From assembly GCA_913058215.1 (NCBI GenBank), contig CAJXQE010000001.1:1-64000 (forward strand): a stretch of 64,000 nt of DNA, read 5' to 3'. Source of the DNA: an uncultured Verrucomicrobiales bacterium. Lineage in GTDB: Bacteria; Verrucomicrobiota; Verrucomicrobiia; Verrucomicrobiales; DEV007. A model generated the notes under the pieces. It made no database searches and was not told the origin of the DNA. It worked only from the letters and a program-made list of their open reading frames with translations. The translations under genes and the position numbers were made by a program. How positions within the stretch are numbered: position 1 is the first letter of the stretch; the number at the start of each line of letters is the position of its first letter. Shown here one piece after another: positions 18,271 through 26,639 of the stretch.

Positions 18271-19521
18271 ATGAAAGCTAATCGACGAAAATTCATAAAA
18301 GGTCTGGGTGGAACTCTGGCCCTTCCGTTTTTGGAATCCGAATGCTTTGCCGGCGAAACCGCTCCGACGCGATTCCTCGTAGCCGGGAATCCGTTCGGGA
18401 TGCATCCGGACTACTTCTTCCCTAAGGAGTTGGGAAAAGACGCACCTCTCTCCCCCACTCTTCAGTCCCTCGACTGGTTGAAAGACCGGCTCACAATCCT
18501 GTCCCATACCGATCACAATATGGTGAGTGGCCACGGACGTGAAGTTTCCTTTCTCAGCGGAGTTCTGCCGGAGGATGCTCTCGCATTTCCCGAAAAAAAC
18601 ATGTCAGTCGATCAGGTCATGGCGCGTCATGTCGGTGTAAAAGTTCGCTACCCTGTGATCGGGGCCGGGCTGGACAGTGGAATTCGGATGAGTTGGACTT
18701 CGAACGGAGTGGAGGACGCTCCTTTTACCGATCCCCTGGCATTGTTTGATCACCTGTTTCTCAACCTGTCGGATCAGCAGAAGGCAAGCCGTCGCAATTT
18801 GATCGAGCAGAATGGCAGTATTCTCGATACGGTTGGCAAACAATTCTCGAGGATGAAGACCGTCGTCAGCAATGCTGACATGGATAGGCTCGATCAGTAT
18901 CAAACATCGGTTCGCGAATTGGAAAAGAACTTCTCCAATCGATTGAATTGGATCAAAACCGAAAAACCAACATTCGATATCTCAGCTCACGTGAATCACT
19001 CTGAGGTAACAATCGAAAATCGCTATCATGCTATTTTCGACATGATCGCCTATGCCTTCGAAACTGATCTGACCCGGGTGGCCAATGTCGCCTTCCCGAG
19101 AGATCTCAGCTACACGGATGTCGGAGGTGTGACTCGCAGCTACCACGGCTGCACTCACAACGGCAAGATGGACAATGTTACTGCGGAACTCGTCGCAATC
19201 GAGACCTTCCAAATCGCTCAGCTCTCGAGGTTTCTGAAAAAGCTGGATTCGATTAAAGAACCCAATGCTGATGGAACGATGCTGGATCACACCATTGTCG
19301 TTTTCGGTAGCGGGATGGGTTATGGCGGAACCCATTCGAACCGGAATCTGCCTATCTTTGTCGCCGGGGGCGGGTTTAAACATCTCGGACACGTCGATGC
19401 AGGATTGAACGGAGCGAGTATGCCCTTGTGTAATCTCTACCTGACATTGCTGCAGCGATTTGGCGTTGAGCGGGATTCATTCAATACCAGCACCGGAACT
19501 TTTGATCTCGCTTATGCATAA
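18271..19521 (+). CDS. Tat-exported DUF1552 protein
   Basis: A 416-aa protein of the DUF1552 family, so far without an assigned biochemical activity and almost restricted to PVC and myxobacterial genomes. The Tat signal is NRRKFIKGLGGTLALPFLE. Conserved family landmarks include the early LSHTDHNMVSGHG segment, the TDLTRVANVAFPRD helix and a terminal HSNRNLPIFVAGGG stretch. Its stop overlaps the start of the cytochrome protein gene by 8 bases, showing translational coupling. DUF1552 proteins usually accompany DUF1592-type cytochromes, which suggests one exported complex. Confidence 0.94.
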   Translation: MKANRRKFIKGLGGTLALPFLESECFAGETAPTRFLVAGNPFGMHPDYFFPKELGKDAPLSPTLQSLDWLKDRLTILSHTDHNMVSGHGREVSFLSGVLPEDALAFPEKNMSVDQVMARHVGVKVRYPVIGAGLDSGIRMSWTSNGVEDAPFTDPLALFDHLFLNLSDQQKASRRNLIEQNGSILDTVGKQFSRMKTVVSNADMDRLDQYQTSVRELEKNFSNRLNWIKTEKPTFDISAHVNHSEVTIENRYHAIFDMIAYAFETDLTRVANVAFPRDLSYTDVGGVTRSYHGCTHNGKMDNVTAELVAIETFQIAQLSRFLKKLDSIKEPNADGTMLDHTIVVFGSGMGYGGTHSNRNLPIFVAGGGFKHLGHVDAGLNGASMPLCNLYLTLLQRFGVERDSFNTSTGTFDLAYA

Positions 19522-22009
19522 AATTCTCCTCTTCACTTTCGCTGTCCTGTTTGCGGGCCAGGTTCGCGGGGATGAAGCGCTGCTGAAAACGCATTGCTCT
19601 GATTGCCACAACGACAAAAAATCGAAAGGCAAATTTGAAGTCTCTTTCCTCGGCTCCGCGCCCACCAGTGAAAATTATGATCGCTGGCTCGATTGCCTTG
19701 ATCTCGTTTCCGCCGGGGAGATGCCTCCTGAGGATGATAGTAAACTGAGTGATTCGGACCGAAAGAACTTGGTCAACTATCTCGACAAAAAGATTCGAAG
19801 CTATGCGGCGGAATCCAAATTTTCGAAACAAGCCCCGCCCCGGCGCCTCAACAATCGTGAGTTCGCCAACAGTGTTCGCGACGCGCTTCTCCTCGAAGAT
19901 ATAGGGACCCATTTGCCGACCTCAAATTTGATTGGTGATTCACTGATGCATGGGTTTGATACTCACGCTGAAACCCTGGGCTTCAGTCGATTCCACCTCG
20001 AGCAATATCTCGAAGCGGTGCGGAAAATCGTCAACGCTACGATTCTGTCAGGTGAGCAGCCTTCAGCTCGGCACTACCCAATCGAGGCGAGGGACATCAT
20101 CCGAACCAGCCTGCATCAAGCGAACCAAGCCAGAAGAACCGCTCCGCGAAAGAGAGTTCCCCACTTCGATTTTCTTGATCCAAAATTACTCGCCTACTTT
20201 GCTGGTTTCGAGACGGCTCCCGCGACCGGCTACTATCGAATAAAGATAAGGGCGACCGGAATGGATCGATTTCTCTACGCCAGCCAAGACACAGGAGTCT
20301 ACCACGGCGATCCCGTTCAATTGAAGATTCGCCTCGGTGACCGTGTGCGAATTGTCGATCTTCCCGACGAAGAAGAAACGGTAATTGAACTGAACGAGTG
20401 GATCGCGGAAGGCACCCGCCTCGAACTGTATAACCCGACTGACGGCCTGCGAATGAAAGGGAATGGGAACTTCAAATTCCAATACGCAATTGGCGGTCAG
20501 TATTTGAAAGACCATGATCCGGAAAGGTATCAACTACGCATCGATCAGATTGGAAATCCAAAATACCGCCACTATAACACAGGCGCTAAGCGATGGGTTC
20601 ATTGGACAGGTTCCTGGCAAGGTCCCCGGCCCCGCTTGTTTGGTGCTGAACTTGAAGGCCCCCTCTATGAAAGCTGGCCTCCGAAGCGACAGATCGCATT
20701 ACTCGGTGAAGATCCGAAGGTGGCAAACGCCAAGGCCATACTGAGTCCAATTGCAGAGCGTGCCTGGCGGCGGCCTCTTCGCGACGGCGAGCTGGATGAC
20801 ATCATCGCTCTGGTAAATGTGAAGGCCCGGACCTCCAACGATATCGAAGCTCTCAAAGAAGGTATTGTATCGATACTCGTATCCCCGGCATTCGTTCTTC
20901 TCAACACCGAGGACGTCGCCGCGCCGGATCGTTTTGCCTCAAAGCTGAGCTATTTCCTCCAAGGCACTTTGCCAGATGAAGACCTTCATAAAATGGTTGG
21001 CCGGGGAGAATTGCAAACCTACCCGCAAGTTCAAGGCTACGTCCAAAATCTATTCGGCACCTCAAGCGCCAACGACTTCACGCGAATGTTCCCGAAAGCC
21101 TGGCTTGAACTGGATGACATCAACTTCATGTCTCCCGATCCCGAGCAATACCCCTTCTATCACAAGAAAAATGTCAGTGAGGATATGGTCAATGAAGTAC
21201 TGGCATTCTTTCGACACGCAATTGAAGAGAATCTCCCACTGCCCGAATTTCTTTCCGCCGACTACAGCTTCATTAATGCAGATCTCGCCAAAATCTATCA
21301 GGTGGATAATGTGCCCGAAGATTCAAAACTTCGTAAGTATGCATTCACCGACGGTCGCCGCGGTGGACTGACCGGGATGGGAGCTTTTCTCACCTCAACA
21401 GCAGACAGTCTTTCGACGTCCCCAATTCACCGCGCGATCTACGTGATGGAGAATCTTCTGGGGATTCACCCAACTCCACCACCGCCGGATGTCGTCATCA
21501 CCGAACCTGATGTCAGGCAGGCAAAAACCATCAAAGAGATCCTCGCAGCTCACACGACCGATGCGAGTTGTGCAAGTTGCCACAAAGCGATTGATCCCTG
21601 GGGATACGCCTTTGAAAACTTTGACCCCACCGGCGCATGGCGGGAATTTTATACCGCGCCAAATGCGGCTCCCCTGAGCGGGGACGCTGAAGCTCCTGCA
21701 ACGAAGAAAGGGAAGCAATCTTCCCCGGAGCCTGTCACCATCCCGGTTGATGCCGGAGCAAAATTTCGAAATGGAAGTGAGTATAAGGACATTACCGAAT
21801 TCCGGAAGTTGCTTGTGACCGACGCCAACCGGGATCGTTTTGTCCGCTGCTTTATTACCAAGTTATTGACCTACGCCAACGGCATCGAGCCGGATGATAC
21901 CGACTTTGTGGCAATCTCTAACATTCTTGCGAAGTCGGCTGAAAAGGAATATCGAATCGTCGACACCATAGCTGCCGTGATCGACAGCCCTCTTTTTCGG
22001 GAGGAGTAA
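19514..22009 (+). CDS. DUF1587/1595/1592/1588/1585 cytochrome-type protein
   Basis: An exported protein of 831 aa. I place the start at ATG 19514, which gives a signal peptide (MHKILLFTFAVLFAGQVRG) and an 8-base overlap with the DUF1552 stop. It opens with a planctomycete cytochrome c domain with heme motif CSDCH, then DUF1587 (RRLNNREFANSVRD), DUF1595 (AWRRPLRDGE), DUF1592 (LSYFLQGTLPDEDL), DUF1588 with a second CxxCH (CASCHKAIDPWGYAFENFD) and C-terminal DUF1585. The domain order is complete. The biochemical role is unknown; a heme redox component working with its DUF1552 partner is the best inference. Confidence 0.93.
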   Translation: MHKILLFTFAVLFAGQVRGDEALLKTHCSDCHNDKKSKGKFEVSFLGSAPTSENYDRWLDCLDLVSAGEMPPEDDSKLSDSDRKNLVNYLDKKIRSYAAESKFSKQAPPRRLNNREFANSVRDALLLEDIGTHLPTSNLIGDSLMHGFDTHAETLGFSRFHLEQYLEAVRKIVNATILSGEQPSARHYPIEARDIIRTSLHQANQARRTAPRKRVPHFDFLDPKLLAYFAGFETAPATGYYRIKIRATGMDRFLYASQDTGVYHGDPVQLKIRLGDRVRIVDLPDEEETVIELNEWIAEGTRLELYNPTDGLRMKGNGNFKFQYAIGGQYLKDHDPERYQLRIDQIGNPKYRHYNTGAKRWVHWTGSWQGPRPRLFGAELEGPLYESWPPKRQIALLGEDPKVANAKAILSPIAERAWRRPLRDGELDDIIALVNVKARTSNDIEALKEGIVSILVSPAFVLLNTEDVAAPDRFASKLSYFLQGTLPDEDLHKMVGRGELQTYPQVQGYVQNLFGTSSANDFTRMFPKAWLELDDINFMSPDPEQYPFYHKKNVSEDMVNEVLAFFRHAIEENLPLPEFLSADYSFINADLAKIYQVDNVPEDSKLRKYAFTDGRRGGLTGMGAFLTSTADSLSTSPIHRAIYVMENLLGIHPTPPPPDVVITEPDVRQAKTIKEILAAHTTDASCASCHKAIDPWGYAFENFDPTGAWREFYTAPNAAPLSGDAEAPATKKGKQSSPEPVTIPVDAGAKFRNGSEYKDITEFRKLLVTDANRDRFVRCFITKLLTYANGIEPDDTDFVAISNILAKSAEKEYRIVDTIAAVIDSPLFREE

Positions 22010-22188
22010 AGAGCTGGCTTGGACTCCCGGTTCAATATCCGGTCCACATGACGAATGCTCAGCCTTATGAGAACACGCAGAGTTCGCAGCAGGCATTATC
22101 TGGAGAACCTGCCGGCTTCATTTTTATTTTGAGGAATATTTGAATTAAGGGGTGGGCGTTGAACCAACACTGTTCGCTCATGAGTCGT

Positions 22189-24456
22189 TTAATTGCCCGG
22201 ACCTTTTGAGTCCTGGTTTTTTAATTTCTCCGTAAAAAAACGGGCTGCTGTTTCGAGCATCTCATCGAACCATGCTTGCTGAACCGTGAAGGGATGCGGC
22301 GCACCTTCGATGACCGTTAGATGAGATTCGATTCCCAGTTTTTTCATTTTCTCCCGGAATTCATCGGCATGAGTACTGGGATCGTCCTTCTCGCCAGTAA
22401 TGAACCAGCAAGGTGGATCGTTCTTGTCGAGGTGTGCCAGCGGCGAGGCAAGACGATAGGTATCCGCTTGCTCGTCTTGTGAACCGCTGAGAAACTTCTG
22501 CCAAATCTCTTTTTCCGCTGAGATCCCCCGATTTCTTTCCGACATCAAGTGCGTCTGAGCGCCCATGGGCACTGCCGCCTGAATTGAACTACTGAAACCG
22601 GCATTACCGCCTTCCCCTTCGAGCTCTTCAGCTTCTCCTGAAGTCGCTAACAATGCCACTAAATGCCCGCCGGCTGAATGACCGATTGCGCCGATATTGT
22701 CGGGATCAATACCATATTCTTTGGCCCTGGATCGCAGGAACCTAACTGCGGCTTTGCAGTCCTGAATCTGAGCCGGAAATGGCTTTTCACCACTCAAGCG
22801 GTAGGAGATTGTTGCGGTGACAAACCCGCGCGCCGCGAGTGCCTGGGCAGGTTTAGTATGATTGATCTTACTCCCTTTCCCCCAGCCTCCGCCGTGAACA
22901 CAAACGATTGCCGGCAATTCGCCCCAAGCGCCCTTGGGCCGGAAGATGTCCATCTCGAGTGTGCGATCACCGTAGCGCGCGTAGGTCACGTCATGGTGCG
23001 AATCGAGGCTGTCCAGTGTCGCCTGAGGAATCTCAGTTCGCCCATCGGGGCGAGCTGATGGCGGCGCTTCACCCGCTGGTCGCGCATCGCGCCGCATTTC
23101 TTCCTGAAACAAAACGGTCATACCGCGCAACTTTCGAATGATGTCCTTATTCCGCACGAGCTTCGATTCGCCCGGATCGCTGTCCAGATCATACAACTGC
23201 AAAGAGGGATTCAAATACAGTTTCCAGTTTCTCCATCGAACAGCAGCCAGCGCGCCGTGACTGCCGTGATAAAAGAAGGCGTTGTTGTATTCGTTACGCT
23301 GAATGATGGACGCCCATTCCCCATCGGGCTTCCACGGACGCCGCATTTGAACTGCTGCGTTGATCGATAGTTTCATGCCGGCGTGAGGCACGACTTTGGT
23401 TTCCCCCTTCAACAAGGGGCTGATGTCGCGACCATCGATCACTCGTTCACCGGGCACTTTGACCCCTGCAAAACTAGCAAGAGTTGGATACCAATCCATT
23501 GCGTGGACCAGCATTGCTGATTCTTCGCCAGCTTGCAAGCCGAGCCCCGGGCCCCACGCAATTGCAGGCACGCGAATGCCGCCTTCGTAGGTGGAAAGCT
23601 TGCGACCTCGAATCTTCTGCTCGGGTGTGCGCCCCGGTCCGCGACCATTGTCAGAGGCATAGACAACAATGGTGTTGTCATCGATGCCCTGCTCTGTCAG
23701 TGAATCAAAGATGCGACCGACGTTGTGATCGAGTTCCTGAATCGCATCACCGTATTCACCCCAGTTTGAACTACCCTGAAATTCTTCACTCACGCCAAGC
23801 GGGTTGTGTAGCATCGTGTGCGGCAGATAGATAAAGAACGGTCCCTCCTTGTTTTTCTCGATGAACTGAATGGCCTCATCGGTATAGGCTTTGGTCAACT
23901 CCGCAGGATCTACAGGACGCTTCACCACCTCACCGTTTCGCATCAGAGGAACGCCTCCGTCATCTTCGAAATAGACAACTTCTACTGGATCTAAATTGTG
24001 GAGCAGTCCAAAGTAATGATCGAAGCCCTGCTTGCGAGGCAGGAAGGGCTCATGAAACCCAAGATGCCATTTCCCAATGCAAGCCGTTGCGTAACCATTG
24101 TCTTTCAACAGCTCAGCGATTGTCAGTTCGTCAGGATGAATCCCCGTGTTTGAATCCGCGCGGTGCACCCATACATGGTTTCCGACCCGGCGCGGATAAC
24201 ACCCCGTCAAAAATCCGGCGCGCGAAGGACTGCAAATTGGAGCGGCGGCATAGTAGTCTGTGAAACGCGTTCCAGCTTTGGCCATCGCATCAATTCGGGG
24301 CGTCTTAATCTCCGTCGCTCCGTAACAACCCAGGTCGTAGTATCCCTGATCATCAATCAAAATGAAGATGATGTTGGGAGCTCGCTCAGCAGAAATTGCC
24401 TGCTGGCCGAAACAGAATCCGAGGCAGAGGAGAAAAAAGAAAGATAAGGTCTTCAT
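22189..24456 (-). CDS. Sulfatase fused to alpha/beta-hydrolase esterase
   Basis: A 755-aa exported fusion. Start at ATG 24456 gives a good signal peptide (MKTLSFFFLLCLGFCFG); an upstream ATG at 24594 would add 46 unlikely residues. Residues about 28-470 are an arylsulfatase with Asp35-Asp36 and formylglycine motif C75-S-P-S-R79. Residues about 489-750 form an esterase/lipase of the BD-FAE/acetylesterase type, with HGGGW oxyanion motif and likely triad Ser594 (GHSAGG), Asp691 or Asp692 and His721 (APHPF). Sulfate and acyl ester removal in one chain suggests a substrate bearing both groups. The next gene upstream on the same strand is another esterase, 141 bases away. Confidence 0.93.
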   Translation of the reverse strand: MKTLSFFFLLCLGFCFGQQAISAERAPNIIFILIDDQGYYDLGCYGATEIKTPRIDAMAKAGTRFTDYYAAAPICSPSRAGFLTGCYPRRVGNHVWVHRADSNTGIHPDELTIAELLKDNGYATACIGKWHLGFHEPFLPRKQGFDHYFGLLHNLDPVEVVYFEDDGGVPLMRNGEVVKRPVDPAELTKAYTDEAIQFIEKNKEGPFFIYLPHTMLHNPLGVSEEFQGSSNWGEYGDAIQELDHNVGRIFDSLTEQGIDDNTIVVYASDNGRGPGRTPEQKIRGRKLSTYEGGIRVPAIAWGPGLGLQAGEESAMLVHAMDWYPTLASFAGVKVPGERVIDGRDISPLLKGETKVVPHAGMKLSINAAVQMRRPWKPDGEWASIIQRNEYNNAFFYHGSHGALAAVRWRNWKLYLNPSLQLYDLDSDPGESKLVRNKDIIRKLRGMTVLFQEEMRRDARPAGEAPPSARPDGRTEIPQATLDSLDSHHDVTYARYGDRTLEMDIFRPKGAWGELPAIVCVHGGGWGKGSKINHTKPAQALAARGFVTATISYRLSGEKPFPAQIQDCKAAVRFLRSRAKEYGIDPDNIGAIGHSAGGHLVALLATSGEAEELEGEGGNAGFSSSIQAAVPMGAQTHLMSERNRGISAEKEIWQKFLSGSQDEQADTYRLASPLAHLDKNDPPCWFITGEKDDPSTHADEFREKMKKLGIESHLTVIEGAPHPFTVQQAWFDEMLETAARFFTEKLKNQDSKGPGN

Positions 24457-24597
24457 AAAATTGACGATGTGATGAGTTCGAGTTGCTAGGCCTCCACTTC
24501 GTGAGTCACCTCTAATTTGGTTGAATCTGGTAAAATTCTCAATCTCTCGAATTATTTGCGTTGGTGCGTAGAACGGTTGAATTGGCACTTTCACTCC

Positions 24598-26439
24598 CTA
24601 TTTCACCCACTCGATTTTTGAAATCAAACCATGATTCGCTTTGTTGCTGAACTGAAGGCTTTCCTTGGCGGCGCCATCGTAAATTTCGAAAGTGAAAGTG
24701 GCGATATTCGACCAGTCATCCATCTCGATTTTCTCCCGATCCATAAAATCTGAGGCTTTCAGGAGAATTTCTTGGCGCGCCATCTTCGTCATTTGCCTGG
24801 ACGCAAACCAGGTGGTTTGGGGATCTTTGGAGTCAGCGATGTATTTGTTCTTCGTCACCCTGAAGCGGTAGCTCATACGCTCGCGAGGAACCTTGACAGT
24901 CACTTTCATGACCGTGTCCGGACTGGGTGTTGCAGATCGTGGATCCCGAAACTTGAAAGTGGTGATGCCGCTTCGAGAGCTGACTCCCCAATCCCGGAGA
25001 CCGCTCTTTTCCAAATCGGAAAAGACGGATTGATCTACAGCTTCCTCGAAAAGGCGTTCCGGCTTGATGGTTTTAGGAGAGTGGGCCCCTATTGCTGAAG
25101 TTATGGTGAAATTCGAAGCGGTTCCCTGAAAAGCCACGACCGGTTCGTCGAGTGGATAGCTGCAGTTTGCAAAGGCATAGAGAGGAAGGTCTTCACGAAT
25201 GGGCAAGGAAGCGGTCCAGACTCCACCGTTTTCCTCAGCCTCGGCAGAAATCCAAAACCGGGATTTCGGATTGGGATCGTGGCTGTAGTAAATGGCGAGG
25301 GCGACCAACTGATCAGCCTTGTCCGGTGTGACAACAAACTTCGCTGTCTCGCTTTCGGAATGGACTATCAACTCAGAGGCAGCCGTCCGGGGAATTTCGA
25401 ACTCCTCTCCCTTGAGATACTTATCGAACCACCGGTTCATCAGTATCCATTGTGCCGGGCCGAGATTGTGACTGATGTGCATGTGCTGACTCACCCTCCA
25501 GTTATCATGAGGCAGCGCATCCAGACACTGATAGATGAACTCGAAGCGGGAGTGGAAATCGTCGCTCGCACTCAGGAGCAATACAGGACAGGTCGTATGC
25601 GCATAATATGACTGCGATTCGTTGGTGTCGGCAAATAGCTCAACATGATCCCGAAAGGCCCGCGCCATGCTGGAATTCGGAATTCCGGCCGAGTCCTTCG
25701 TGATGTAACCCGCACCACCAACCATGGGCACAACCGCTTTGAGACGCTTATCGATCGCTACATAAGACGTGATGTTTCCACCCATGGAAAAGCCGGTGAA
25801 TCCAATTTTATTGGGATCGACTTCAGGCTGCTGTTCGAGAAAAGTGATCGCGCGTCTCCCTGCGTAAGCAAGCAGGAACCAATTGCCGTTCCTTGGGCTG
25901 GTGACGGGATCAATGGTGAATTCATCAGGCAGGAGATCCAGCTTGGTCCGCTCACGCTTTGCTCCTGGATAAAATTGAGGCCCCTGGCTCGGATCGACCG
26001 CGCCCCAGTCTGTGTTTTTTTTGATTCCCTCGACAAGTTCCCGACCGCCCCAATTGATGTCGACCATGGCATATCCCTGCTTCGCCACGTATTTCCCGTG
26101 CTCCAACTCGGCACGTTGCCCGCCACCATGGGCCCATACGATCGCAGGCGCATCCCTGGCTCCTTCCGGAAAAGTGTAAAAAGCAGCGATCCGTGATTCC
26201 TTTCCTTTGAATGTGCCAACTTTAAAAGTCACGTAGCGACAGACGACCCCCTCTTCGATCCATTCTTTGACGATTTCAGTTTCGAGCGGGTCCTTTCGGG
26301 CATCCACATCTTTCCAGAGATCGAGGACATTTGTTGCCACATTCTCTTCCGTATAGGGCTGAAGAGAGTCTTCGCCGAAAATGCTGATCACCGGAAAGAG
26401 CGAGAGTGAAATTGCGATGGCTGCGAGAGGAGTTTTCAT
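24598..26439 (-). CDS. Exported alpha/beta hydrolase, acetylxylan-esterase-like
   Basis: A 613-aa secreted hydrolase with signal peptide at 1-22. The hydrolase core spans about residues 60-370: oxyanion-type VWAHGGGQ, nucleophile Ser218 in GFTGFSMGG, an acidic residue in SASDDF and a His in HMHISHNLG. About 240 residues of beta-rich sequence follow, of unknown type, perhaps a carbohydrate-binding or lid domain. It resembles acetyl xylan esterase and dienelactone-hydrolase-like carbohydrate esterases. It precedes the sulfatase-esterase fusion on the same strand and is divergent from the ThuA fusion gene, from which a regulatory-looking spacer separates it. Confidence 0.85.
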   Translation of the reverse strand: MKTPLAAIAISLSLFPVISIFGEDSLQPYTEENVATNVLDLWKDVDARKDPLETEIVKEWIEEGVVCRYVTFKVGTFKGKESRIAAFYTFPEGARDAPAIVWAHGGGQRAELEHGKYVAKQGYAMVDINWGGRELVEGIKKNTDWGAVDPSQGPQFYPGAKRERTKLDLLPDEFTIDPVTSPRNGNWFLLAYAGRRAITFLEQQPEVDPNKIGFTGFSMGGNITSYVAIDKRLKAVVPMVGGAGYITKDSAGIPNSSMARAFRDHVELFADTNESQSYYAHTTCPVLLLSASDDFHSRFEFIYQCLDALPHDNWRVSQHMHISHNLGPAQWILMNRWFDKYLKGEEFEIPRTAASELIVHSESETAKFVVTPDKADQLVALAIYYSHDPNPKSRFWISAEAEENGGVWTASLPIREDLPLYAFANCSYPLDEPVVAFQGTASNFTITSAIGAHSPKTIKPERLFEEAVDQSVFSDLEKSGLRDWGVSSRSGITTFKFRDPRSATPSPDTVMKVTVKVPRERMSYRFRVTKNKYIADSKDPQTTWFASRQMTKMARQEILLKASDFMDREKIEMDDWSNIATFTFEIYDGAAKESLQFSNKANHGLISKIEWVK

Positions 26440-26492
26440 ATCAATTCGATCATCTTGATTGAATTGTTGCTAGACTACTTAGTCTTTGACGG

Positions 26493-26608
26493 GAATCCAC
26501 TCTTGAATAAAAGAAGCACTGAATCCCTGCTCCCTCTGAATCAATCGACGAATCTTCGAATCACCCGGCCTTATTCCTCGATCAGATACCGTTGATTCAG
26601 GTTGATTC
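26493..26608. promoter_or_regulatory. Cluster of GAATC/GATTC sites in a divergent promoter region
   Basis: Seven GANTC pentamers (starts 26493, 26521, 26538, 26550, 26558, 26594, 26604) fall in about 115 bases between two divergent genes. Three of them extend to TTGATTCA or its complement (26537-26544 reverse, 26592-26599, 26602-26609), the last two as a direct 10-base tandem repeat. They may be operator half-sites or methyltransferase targets. Confidence 0.5.
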
Positions 26609-26612
26609 ATCG

Positions 26613-26632
26613 AACAAACTCTGTTGTTTGTT
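26613..26632 (+). repeat. Inverted repeat just before the ThuA-fusion start codon
   Basis: A perfect 7-bp palindrome, AACAAAC and GTTTGTT, separated by six bases, ends 7 bases before ATG 26640. As DNA it could be an operator; as RNA a hairpin directly upstream of the start, in a leader without an obvious Shine-Dalgarno sequence. Confidence 0.55.
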
Positions 26633-26639
26633 ACATTTT

